From: Seminavis robusta | Lineage: Eukaryota; Bacillariophyta; Bacillariophyceae; Naviculales; Naviculaceae | Reading direction: 5' to 3' | Length of the DNA stretch: 64,000 nt | Assembly: GCA_903772945.1 (NCBI GenBank) | Contig: CAICTM010000209.1 | Span: 27,389 to 91,388 of the forward strand | In this document: piece by piece, positions 19,127 through 28,779 of the stretch | Numbering within the stretch: position 1 is the first letter of the stretch | How the letters are laid out: every line of letters starts with the position of its first letter | Position numbers and translations under genes: made by a program | The notes under the pieces: generated by a model | Told to the model about the DNA's origin: nothing | The model's database searches: none | The model's input: only the letters and a program-made list of their open reading frames with translations

Positions 19127-20352
19127 TTACTTTCTCAATGACACTTCGTCCTCCTCCAAAGTAGCAATGATGTCTCTTGATGATTCTTCACCACTACCTT
19201 TGTCATCATGATCATTGTCGTCATCATCGTTATCATTGTTTGGGTGTGTGAGCTGGTCAATGGCCGACCGGAGTTCATCACTGATTCCATGTGTCATTTC
19301 GGTCCATTCTTGCGTCAAATCTTGTCCAATATCTTCCAACTCGTGCGCAATGTCATCGAGTGTGGTAACGGGAAAGAGTCCATCCTCTGGAATCAAGCAT
19401 TCTTCTTCCATTCCCGTCACACAATACGGTTCGGCGGCAGGAGTCGTAGTAGTACTAGTTGCGGATAGTGATTGTTGTAGTGGTTCGTCTTGCTGCTGTG
19501 GTGACTGATCCTCAGTAGTACTAGTAGCAGTAGTTGGATAATCCTTGGCGGATCCTGCCATGACACTGAGAATCATGGTCCAAAAGAGCCCACACACGCT
19601 CAAAAAGGGAATCTGCAAGTCTTCGGCAGAAATGAAAATTGGACAAATTGCACGGGGATCCAAAAGAGCAGATTGCGTTTCATGAGTGGCAAAAAAGTCT
19701 GTTGGGCTCGTTGTACAGTACCCTCCCACGTCAAGCCTTGCACAAAACTGGTGACACCAAAAAAGACGGGATAGTACAGAAGTGGGACAATGATCAATTG
19801 ACTGACCAATGTTTGTTCCACCGCCGCGGCGTTCGTCATGGGCAACATGCCAGCTAGAAATTGTCCCTGACAGACTTGCACGACCAGTGGATAGAGCACA
19901 TGCTGACTGGCGCGGTAGGCGGCGTCAAAGAGCGCAAAGGAAATGGCACGTCGTTTGTCATGCTGGTAGTCATCGTCATCATCATCGTTATTAGTAATAG
20001 CAGTGGTGGATTGCGCAATCCAATCTCCCGTCCAAGCCAAGCAAGCTCCCGTCATCATTTTGGTGGGCAGTGGATGAGCTGCCAGTGTGGACATGTACAT
20101 GCCAAAGATACCATTATTGCCTGGAGGGGTTGACGCTACAACCGAAGAACTCAGAGTAGTGCTGCTGGTGCTGCTGATGGGCACTAACAAGGAATCCAAG
20201 TGACTCCATGCTTCTAGTGGACCGCTACTGCTCAGAGTTGTAACTAGAGACTCGTGCAGCGGTAATAAGACATGATGAAGACCAGATACCCTCTCTGCTG
20301 GGAATACCAGGACTATAACTGCAATCAGCCAAATTCTTGTCATGGTCGCCAT
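19127..20352 (-). CDS. Mpv17/PMP22-family membrane protein with an apparent frameshift
   Basis: The family is recognised from KMMTGACLAWTGDWIAQ, then a segment with FDAAYRASQHVLYP, and the C-terminal signature NLLFWIPVQFVQFSFLP followed by PFLSVCGLFWTMILS. The two halves of that signature lie in different frames. The frame from 20352 ends soon after FSFLP at about 19597; the conserved part resumes one base back, at 19624 (CCG then GAA), consistent with a lost base, an assembly error or, less likely, -1 frameshifting. Read across, the protein is about 408 residues, longer than the usual about 180-200. It has an N-terminal signal peptide (RIWLIAVIVLVFPAERVSG) and an acidic C-terminal tail with an Asp run (NNDNDDDDNDHDD). 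Start: ATG 20352 or 20373; the frame is open to 20484. The stop at 19127 overlaps a GTAAGT donor, so another exon may follow. Confidence 0.72.
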
Positions 20353-20862
20353 TCGTTGGCGACAAGATCTCATCTTTGCCGAGCTCTGCAGATGCAGCGG
20401 CCAAACTTTTATGCATTCATCACTTGCAATTGGTAGGGTTGCGTTCGCACTCGGCTCCTCGAGAAGGCGACAGGATGGTGTCATGCTGGTCCTGCATGCA
20501 TGGTTTCACCGACCAAGCAAGGGTTGGAGTGAAAGAAGCTTGGTGTCAAATAAAAACTATCCACGAATGAGCTTCCGAATCTTGAACACGTATGCAAACA
20601 ACATCTCTGTGCATTCACCAAACCACAATCGCCAACGGGAAGAGACAACGGATGCTGTTATGGAGCGCCACATTCCAACGCCCCCATTCAAGTTCGTTCC
20701 ACAGCTCCCCGGAGTTCAGCTTCCATGCTACCCGGTATGCGAGCAAAGTACCCAAGGCCTCACACCAGGCTTAGCTAGCTAGCATCCAACAGCAGCATTC
20801 TTTGTTGGCAGCAACTAATTCCCACCCCTTCTTCCTCTCGAGTTCGAACACAACATCGCAAC
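20353..20862. other. Divergent intergenic region
   Basis: About 510 bp between the Mpv17-like gene (minus) and the PhoD-like gene (plus). Short overlapping ORFs only. A CTAGCTAGC run sits at about 20773-20783, some 80 bp before the PhoD start codon. Confidence 0.45.
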
Positions 20863-23009
20863 ATGGTCCAACTGTCCACCTATAGCTGCAGTACCCTTGC
20901 AACAGTGCTCGTTGCCATACTCCTGTATCCCTATTCCAGACACAACCAGAGGCGTGTTGCTTCCGCCAGAGCCCTTCAAGCCAGATACGAACGTCTGCTG
21001 CAAGAACCACCGGTTGCTGAATCATCATCCTCTCCGTTTTTCCAACATGGAGTGGCATCCTTTGATCCATCCTCCAACCAAGTCATTCTGTGGACTCGTG
21101 TCACGGATGCTACCTTGCCATCGCAACTCTCCGTCGTTTGGACTCTAGCAACTGATGAAGCATTTTCCTTTGTGGTGGATTCCTCCATTGCCACCACTAC
21201 GGCCGATCAAGACTACACGGTTCGAGTGAATATTAATGGTGGATTGCAGCCCTACACTTTTTACTACTACAAATTCACTTACTGTCCTAGTACTGGCAGT
21301 TCTGGTTGCGTGGACTCCATCACGGGACGGACCAAAACGGCTCCTGCCGTTCCTCCTGCTTCCGCTGATGCCGCCGCTGCTGATGCTGCTGACGTTCCGG
21401 CACAAGCAATATTTCCACAGATTCGCTTTGCGACTGTTTCCTGTGCGACGCTGCAGTGGGGTTGGTTCCATGCCTACGAGCAAATTGCCCGTCGCGACGA
21501 TGTGGATGCCGTCTTGCATTTGGGGGATTACATTTATGAACATGCACCGGGAGAGTATGGGGATATCCGGGATCACGAACCACCCAAGCGGACCGTTACC
21601 TTGTCCGATTATCGCATACGATATGCACAGGTACGTACAGTAAGAATGGAATGGAATGGAATGGAATGAAATGGCACGTACTTGATGGATGGATGTTTGT
21701 TTGTCGTATATTTGGCCAAAACAAAAGCAGGCACCAAACCACGTTTTCTTGTTCATGCCCTATAGTATCGAAGGGAAGAATCCTTGCAAAAACTACACCA
21801 ACAGTATCCTTTCATTACGTTATGGGATGACCACGAATTTGTCAACAATGCCTGGACATTTGGATCTCCAGAACATGACCCAGAAACAGAAGGAGACTAT
21901 GTGGATCGAAAACTTGCAGCAGTGCAAGCATACCGTGAATGGCTTCCCTTTCGGGAGAGAGCCGAAGGTGAAAGCTTGGATGGGGATGAGTCTTATGACG
22001 ATCTAGTAGACAATGACGACAACAATGATCGCAAAAGACGGCTCAATGAGGAGGAATCAGTGTCATACCCGATCACCCCCGATTTGCCGTTTGGTGTCTC
22101 CCGAAAACTTCAGTATGGTAACTTGATTGACATTATCGTTATTGACAATCGCATCCTTCATCGAGATGAGCAGCGTGGAGCATTTGACGGAGGAAACGCC
22201 ATGTTTCTTCCTAGCTACTACGACACGGATCACGACATGGTGGGCGAAGAACAAAAGATTTGGATCAAACGGAATCTCAAAAGATCCAAAGCAAAGTGGA
22301 AGATTCTGGCACAGACGGTTCTACTGTCCCCCGTCTCGCTTGCGGGACTGTTCTCTCACAGTAGCGAAGGATGGGATGGATACCACGCAGACAGGGCGGA
22401 ATTGATGGATCATATTGCCGACAATCACATTGACAATGTTGTGATACTTGCAGGGGATATTCATGCCACCATCATTTCGGATGTTCCCAAAGAAAAAACG
22501 GGAGATTTGCAAACATGGGGAGATTGGTTGGTGCGCTGGCCAAGGGCATTTCTGTCAAAAAAGTACACATCCATTGCGGTGGAGTTTGTCGTTACTTCGG
22601 TCACGTCAATTACTCTTATTACAGAGAACGCTGGTTTCATCCCGTTTGCCGAGGAAATTGTTGATTGGCTATTTGCAGGCCCCGGTCTCGGCATTAACCG
22701 GCATGGACAATTCATTGAAACGCTCAACTGGGGTACGTCATCGTTCCTTTTCCAAATGTGCTGCTACCAACAGCATTTCCTCATCTTTCTGCGTCTGCCT
22801 CTCATCCCGGTACAGGCTACCAAATAATTGACTTTCAACCTGAGAAGGTGCAAGCCGATATTTACTTTACTGGCGATCCAAAGCAAGAAGTCGACGATAG
22901 GCCCGATGCAAAGAGGTATCAAAGGTCATACTTCAGTTTAGATGGGGACAACTTTGTTCAGCTGAGCTACGAACCAACCGAGCCACTGGATGGTGGATCC
23001 CAATACTAG
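20863..23009 (+). CDS. PhoD-like alkaline phosphatase / metallophosphoesterase
   Basis: Join 20863..21630, 21766..22732, 22816..23009; 642 residues. Both introns are GT-AG and keep frame: AQ joins to YRREESLQ, and LNWG to YQIIDF, both typical of the family. PhoD motifs: the region after FATVSCATLQWGWFHAYEQ, GDYIYEHAPGEYG, WDDHEFVNNAW, DNRILHRDEQ and LAGDIHA, which together supply the Asp/His metal ligands. The family hydrolyses phosphate mono- and diesters outside the cell. An N-terminal hydrophobic stretch (STLATVLVAILLYPY) could be a signal peptide or anchor. The N-terminal fibronectin-like part (residues about 55-150) matches the usual PhoD arrangement. Intron 1 carries a GGAAT pentamer run. 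It may serve phosphate scavenging. Confidence 0.9.
21646..21670 (+). repeat. GGAAT pentamer microsatellite in PhoD intron 1
   Basis: Four to five copies of ATGGA/GGAAT just after the GTACGT donor. Intronic, so copy-number changes would be silent. Confidence 0.85.
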
Positions 23010-23558
23010 TATACGTAGCTCGATGGCTGCAAGGCCCCACGACCAATCTGCATATTCTATTCTGGACTGTTTGATTGCATGGGTTTGCCCCCACTCGGTA
23101 CAGTACCACCTGATTCCGCACTAAGACACCTTGGCATAATTGTCCAAAAGATGAAGAGCGAGAGAACGATCACGATGAGTGTGGGAGCAGGTTGGAAATC
23201 TCCGAGCTACAAGAACGCCATGATCGGATTTGGCGGTTTCCTGCGCTGACAGAACGTTTGAACGAGCAACCCCTAGAGGAAAAGCTGGAACCGCATTGTA
23301 AAATATTGGGGCACTAATGCAAAGAATTGTAGTTATCTGGACTATCCGTTGTTTGCGGGCCAGGACGAACAGAATCGTGTCGTTTTCAGCCATGCAGTCT
23401 TCTCGGCATGTAGGCTGAGATGAATCAGAGAGGGATGAGAAGAACGGTGTCGTTTTCAGTCAGCAAGTGTTCGACATGTATACGCCGTAATGGATCAGGG
23501 AGTGATGGGAGCTTCAAGGCCAAGCTGGGCCAGCAAAACCTAACAAGCGAGGCATGTC
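23010..23558. other. Intergenic between convergent genes
   Basis: About 550 bp. No gene recognised. It contains an imperfect 70-bp tandem duplication at 23371-23510. Confidence 0.5.
23371..23510. repeat. Imperfect 70-bp tandem duplication
   Basis: Unit 1 begins AGAATCGTGTCGTTTTCAG at 23371; unit 2 begins AGAACGGTGTCGTTTTCAG at 23441. Each continues with a GGCATGTA/GACATGTA segment, then TGAATCAG/TGGATCAG and a GGGATGA/GTGATGG end. Confidence 0.8.
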
Positions 23559-25595
23559 TTAGACCCACATAGTTCTGCTCGCGTCTTCCTCAAACCTTTC
23601 AGTTTTTTCTGTCTTTTCTGTCTTGTCAAACGAAAAGGAATCGGTCTTCTCTTTAGAGACACGGCCGGCCAAGAGACCGAGCTGTAGCCAATGGAATGGC
23701 TTCTTGTGTTCATGGCTGGAGTTGGCGCTGCCCTTCCTCCTGCTTCCGAATGGCTTTGCGCTGGACTTTCGCTTGTACGACTCCATTCCTCCCCTTGAAT
23801 CAGAGGCACTAGAAGATACGGGCGCCTCCATTGTGAGCTTGCTGTGCACCCCCGAAGAAGCTTTTGTGACGCCGTCAAGATCGTACGAGCCCTTGGAGAC
23901 AACAAACCAGAACACGTCCTTGTTGTTTTGGATTTCATCACGCTCAAATCCCTGGGCCAGGAAGGCCTCGGAGGCAGGCTGAACCACGGGATTCGGGGTC
24001 ACCTTGAGGACCCTCTGGGCATGTTTCATGCAAGCCTTGAGATCTTTCTTTGTGACGGTGGTCGGTCTGGAGTAGAAACAAATACAGTAGGGACTTCTAA
24101 AGTCCCACAGCTGCATTGGCTTGGGTTTCTCATAAGAGTCAGCACTGCAACCACCACGGTACGACCAGCTGCCATTGCGGAGATTCACCTGATAGTGAGG
24201 CAACAGTTTGTATCCTTCATTGGCGACTAGATTGACAGCGTCAATCATGTACTTGACAGTCTCTTCACTCATATAGTAGGAGAATCCCAAGCGGGTCCAT
24301 CCAGGCTTGATGGACTCACCAAGAGTAGCCAGCTTGTTGACAATCTTATCATATGTCGCCGTGTCAATGTCTAACAAGAGGTGGCCATAAGGGCCAGCAC
24401 AGCTGCAGCCTCCACCTGCTTGAATACCAAAGAGGTCATTGAGCAAGGCAACAACAAAGTTGTGGTGCAAGAAGGCTCCACTATCTCCAGGAGCTTTCAC
24501 CAGGAAGGATACGATGGACACTCGCTTTGCATCTGTGTTGCCCAGAAGCACAATGTTGCTGTTCTTACTCCAGGACTTCAACGCCTTCTGCAGAAAGTTG
24601 GTTTCTTGCTGTTCAATCCAGTCTCCGCCAAGTTCATGGTGGAGCCCAAGGACCAAGCCACAACGGATCGATTCAACACTTGCTGGAGTACCACCTTCTT
24701 CTCGTGTCTCAATGTCATCGATATACTCATGGCCATGGGGCTGAACAAAGTTGACAGTGCCACCACCGGGAACAGTAGGAATGGCGTTGGTAAAGAGCGA
24801 CCGGCGGGCAATCAAGGTTCCAGGAGTTCCAGGCCCGCCAACAAACCTGTGGGGTGACAGGTAGACTCCATCCATGTCATGTCCTTCGAGATCAATCGCC
24901 ACATGAGGTCCAGCTGCAGCGAAGTCCCATACAGCAAGGGCGCCGTGCTCATGAAGCAGCTTGGTGACAGCCTTTGTATCACATCGAATACCTGTGACAT
25001 TGGAAGCTGCAGAAAAGGAGGCAAGTTTGAGGGGGCGGTCTTGATACTGGAAAAGCTGTCGGACAAGATCTTGTTCATCCAACAGGCCTGTCCTGGGATC
25101 TTGAGGTATGACAACACAGTCAACATTGCCCGACTCGCGCCAGAGTAGTTCATTGGAATGGTGCTCTTGGGAAGAGATGAAGATGACACCACGCTGGGCA
25201 GGGTTCTTGGTTGGGGCGGAGAGAGGTGAAGCCCCCAGGACACCTGCCAGCTTGTTCATGGCACCAGTGGATCCGGATCCACAAAAGATGACAGCATACT
25301 TATCTTGAGGGGCATTGCAGGCTTTCCGAATCCTATCACGAGCATCTTCCCGAAAGCGAGTAGTCTGTAGACCAGTTGCTGAAGCTTCTGTATGTGTGTT
25401 TGCATAGAAAGGCAAAACACAGTATTGGATATAGTCTTCAATGAGGGACGAGGCTCGTCCACTGGCGGTAGAGTCTGCATAGACGATGGGCTTGGGACCA
25501 AAGGGACCATGCAGGACATGGTACTGGCCTCCAATGATGCTCTTGCGGATGATCTTGGGGCTCAAAAGGGGCGTGATGTTGGCGTCGAATTTCAT
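23559..25595 (-). CDS. Class V aminotransferase-like (NifS/SufS fold) protein lacking the PLP lysine
   Basis: 678 residues from ATG 25595, single exon. Fold-type I hallmarks are visible: YADSTASGR near the N-terminus, CGSGSTGAMNKLAG, SSQEHHSNELLWRE, SFSAASNVTG, AVWDFAAAGPHVAID with the PLP-ring Asp, and YLSPHRFVGGPGTPG. In class V enzymes the residue after the SPH/SGH motif is the Lys that binds PLP; here codon 24846-24848 is AGG, giving Arg250. Other parts of the domain look intact (GGCSCAGPYGH, REEGGTPASVESIR), so the gene does not look decayed. A charged C-terminal extension (about 110 residues, with KTEKTEKTER) follows. Possible roles are a pseudo-enzyme, or an AAG-to-AGG change in this allele. 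Family members otherwise act as desulfurases or lyases; the substrate is unknown. Confidence 0.85.
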   Translation of the reverse strand: MKFDANITPLLSPKIIRKSIIGGQYHVLHGPFGPKPIVYADSTASGRASSLIEDYIQYCVLPFYANTHTEASATGLQTTRFREDARDRIRKACNAPQDKYAVIFCGSGSTGAMNKLAGVLGASPLSAPTKNPAQRGVIFISSQEHHSNELLWRESGNVDCVVIPQDPRTGLLDEQDLVRQLFQYQDRPLKLASFSAASNVTGIRCDTKAVTKLLHEHGALAVWDFAAAGPHVAIDLEGHDMDGVYLSPHRFVGGPGTPGTLIARRSLFTNAIPTVPGGGTVNFVQPHGHEYIDDIETREEGGTPASVESIRCGLVLGLHHELGGDWIEQQETNFLQKALKSWSKNSNIVLLGNTDAKRVSIVSFLVKAPGDSGAFLHHNFVVALLNDLFGIQAGGGCSCAGPYGHLLLDIDTATYDKIVNKLATLGESIKPGWTRLGFSYYMSEETVKYMIDAVNLVANEGYKLLPHYQVNLRNGSWSYRGGCSADSYEKPKPMQLWDFRSPYCICFYSRPTTVTKKDLKACMKHAQRVLKVTPNPVVQPASEAFLAQGFERDEIQNNKDVFWFVVSKGSYDLDGVTKASSGVHSKLTMEAPVSSSASDSRGGMESYKRKSSAKPFGSRRKGSANSSHEHKKPFHWLQLGLLAGRVSKEKTDSFSFDKTEKTEKTERFEEDASRTMWV

Positions 25596-28398
25596 GTTGT
25601 CGGGCAGTGGAGTGGAACGAAGATGTGTTGGGAGTTGAGAACCGGCGCAATCAGTTTTGCTTTGTTACAACGAGAGTTTTGGTTTGTGTCTTGCTCGGGA
25701 CGATCGAGCGAAGCAATTTATGATGAGACTTGGTTGGATGGATGAGTTGCTTGCATCTCGGACGGAACCGGGGTGTTCCGAGCTTCACACCCAACAGTAT
25801 GGTACGGAACCCACTGGTATGTAAACTTACTTGGTTCATTTACGGTGGAGACATGCTTCGACAGAAGGCATCTTACGGGGATAAGGTACATGTAACGTTC
25901 ACGGTGGAGACAGGTTTAGCTACTGGTAGGTAGTTTTAAAATTAAGGGTTGAAGGAAGGCTTTACGATGAATATTGAATATTATGATATCATATCAAACA
26001 TCATTTTAATACCGCACCTAGGATTCGTGTTACTCTAGAGCTGGTACGGGGACTTGTTGGACCAGCCTTCTAGAGACCTTGTAGACCGCAACATCTTGTG
26101 TCTCGGATGCCTCAGACCATTCAGACTTGTATAAATGTCCTACCGGTACCGGTACTGTACCTGAGCGAAAACCGTCGGACGGTCTAGGTGTCTTCTGTGC
26201 CACCTCAGACTTGCATATCGCCAGCTCGTCGCCCTACCGGTACTAGTTAGTACCTACTCGAGAGTCCCAGATCGCGTGACGCTGTACCGACCCTTCCAGA
26301 CGACGTGCTCAGCGGTGTGAATCCTTCCAGATTTCCTTCGCAGTCCACCTTGGATCTGTGGCCAATCTGTTGTCAATCTGGCTCCCCACGTGTGTCCGAT
26401 GTTGTTGACACTCCTTGGTGTCATGCGTCCTTCTATCCAGTATTTCTGTGATTTCCTGGCATTGGTCTGTGCAAGAAACGCTGATACTGTCACGGTCAAG
26501 TTGAATGTGTTAAAATTGCGATATTCCTCTGTCGATTCCAATGGACAGCCAATGGACAGCAGAGGTAGCAGGCCAGATCGTTACAACCAGAAAGCAAGTC
26601 GCATGTATGGCCTGTTGGAACGGATGAAACTCGAGTTAGATGCTCTAATTCCCAGATAGACCAGGCAGATTTTTCTTGTGCGAGCCCACTTCACTCGCAG
26701 AAACCATAATGATACTGTAGAAAACGTTCCCTTGGATGTGAATCATGATTGCTTTGCTAATTCTGGGTCTACCATGCACCAGCCAGTTTAGTTGCAGAGT
26801 GACCAGACTGTACAAAGCAGCCTTGTTTGATTGCAAGGTTGACAGGCCAGCGCTGTAGCCTCTTACTTTTGTCTCTTGTGTTATCTCCATCCATGTGACA
26901 ATCAAAACTGAGTGCGGGTTCTATCTTTTGAAACGGGGTACATGAACTCGTAAGCAAGCGGTGGCTCGTGATGAAAGGATGCCTTAGGCCAGGATGTGAT
27001 ATAAAACAGTAACGGTACACATCATCAGCGTCTCTTGTTCACCAAAAAGTTCAATGAATGCTCATGAACTGGTTCAATGAACCGTGTTTATGAACCGTTC
27101 ATGAACGCTAGTTCATAAGTTTAGCCAGCTCATGAACAGTTGTTCATAGCTCACAATACCAAATTCAATGCAAAATCGGGCCATTTTAAGCCAATTTGAG
27201 GTTCATGAACAGTTCAAATAGCCAGTTCATAACTATTTTCAGTTAAGCAGGTTCATGAACTGGTTCAGTTCACTTATGTAACCATTTTGTGAGCCATTCA
27301 TGAACCTGGCTCAGTACCACAATGTTTGTGAACAAGAGACGCTGCACATCATCTCAACAGGCTTCCAAAGCAAAAGTCCCACGTGTACCCATCAAGGCTG
27401 ACGCGTGCACTATCCATCCTAGTCACTCGGGGAGTTCTGTAGGCATGTGGAAGAATCGGAGTTGCAGTCATGGCAGCATTCGTGTGTCATTGGGCGTGTC
27501 GTACCCATTCCATATTGGCTTTTTGCTCCAACAATAATTGTTCTGCTTCAAGTTCTTTTCCTTTTTTAAATAAAATTCCTCTATTTCCATTTTTAGTTTT
27601 AGTTGGACCCGTAATGCTGTGGTGCTCCAAGCAATGCTACCCCAACAAAATGCCGAGCAAAAACAAGAAGCCGACTGTTTTGCTTCATGGCAGTCCCAAG
27701 CTTCCCAAAAACGGTAACGGTACTCGTAGCTATGTAGCTATTGCTCAAACAAACAAATCATGATGGGGCCGCATGGACTCGAATCTACCTATGGCCCAGA
27801 GCATACTACCGGTACCCAAGTTAGAGCCAAAGGGTCGGCATCCTCAACGGGTACGGTATGGTGGCCAATCGGCCAGCTAAGAAACGCTTGTATAGGTACT
27901 TCGCTCGCTCCCAGCCTTCATCTGATCATCATGCGTCATCTTTGCCCAGCTTCGCAGGTGCTGCATGTGAACGGTGGAACAGTGGCTGGGTCTAGCTAGC
28001 TGGTACATGTAGACTAGTCGATACGGTAGTTTTTGTAAGGTTTTTCTATGTACAAAGGAACATCTGGCTGATAGTCTAGGTAATCAAAAGAAGGGTAACA
28101 GGGATCGGCAAACCAGCCAGCATGGAAAGCAACTCAATGGATGGATCTAGGGAAAGCATGACAAAAGTAGACCCATCGCAAAACTTGGATTGATTCAGGC
28201 GGCTGCCAGCCAACCATTCAAAACGCAGCTCTCCGTTCGAAGGATTAGCTGACTGGAAGGCTGTACAGGAACACTTGATATGTAGACGAGGACTGACCAT
28301 TGGCATTTCGCCTCCTCAGTCACTCCTTGCTCCTTGCTGTACTGTAGCTCTTACCCACCCACAGCAATCGCCAATAGATAGTCGAGGCCCCGTCCTTC
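25596..28398. other. Gene-poor intergenic region
   Basis: About 2.8 kb. It contains GGTACCGGTAC-type palindromes (about 26143-26160, 26236-26250), an AT-rich patch near 25970-26000 with a GATATCATATC core, and a hAT-type MITE (27026-27344). ORFs of 70-97 codons occur on both strands (for example 28076-28306 minus, starting MPMVSPRLHIKC) but none is recognisable. Confidence 0.5.
27026..27344. mobile_element. hAT-type MITE, 319 bp, intact termini
   Basis: Perfect 17-bp terminal inverted repeats CAGCGTCTCTTGTTCAC (27026-27042, and its reverse complement at 27328-27344). They are flanked by an exact 8-bp direct duplication CACATCAT at 27018-27025 and 27345-27352. An 8-bp target duplication with termini starting CAGCG is typical of the hAT superfamily. 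There is no coding capacity. The interior is packed with TTCATGAAC and GTTCATGAA palindromes in both orientations, probably subterminal transposase-binding repeats. The perfect duplication suggests recent insertion. Confidence 0.88.
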
Positions 28399-28779
28399 TT
28401 ACTGGGCCTCAAACTCATCAGAGTGGTCGTTCCTTGGCACGGTGCCTCCTCCTCCACCACGAGAAGAAGAGGAAGATCCATCCAGGTCCGAAAAGTCGTC
28501 GTTCTCTAGCATCTCAAGTACGTCTCGAAGAATGGATTGGACGTGTGACAAGTCCATGGGTCTCTCTGGCGCCGGAAGCGGGGGGTTGCTGGAACCTGCT
28601 CCTGATGAATGAAACATGAGCTGCGGGAGGGATACCGGAGGCGATGCCAAGGCAGTTGTGGTTGTAGTCGTCGTGGTCCTCTCGCGCTCTTCATCTTCCG
28701 AGTCACTGTCTTGACGGCCTCGTCTGTTACCGTGGTTCATGGGGTCATTCTTACCGAGGTTGTGGTTTTCGCGAGGCAT
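28399..28779 (-). CDS. Small hypothetical protein, low complexity
   Basis: 126 residues from ATG 28779. Polar N-terminus (MPRENHNLGKNDP), an acidic-basic patch (DSDSEDEERER), a run of eight Thr, a possible helix (LSHVQSILRDVLEMLEND) and Ser and Gly runs near the end. The helix looks amphipathic; the rest is probably disordered. No family recognised. The composition is more protein-like than in neighbouring ORFs, but this could be chance. Confidence 0.35.
   Translation of the reverse strand: MPRENHNLGKNDPMNHGNRRGRQDSDSEDEERERTTTTTTTTALASPPVSLPQLMFHSSGAGSSNPPLPAPERPMDLSHVQSILRDVLEMLENDDFSDLDGSSSSSRGGGGGTVPRNDHSDEFEAQ

Noticed and set aside
19584-19665. 41-bp intron to explain the Mpv17 frame change
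   Set aside because: A GT...CAG pair exists, but its removal would delete the conserved QFSFLP segment; a single-base shift fits better.
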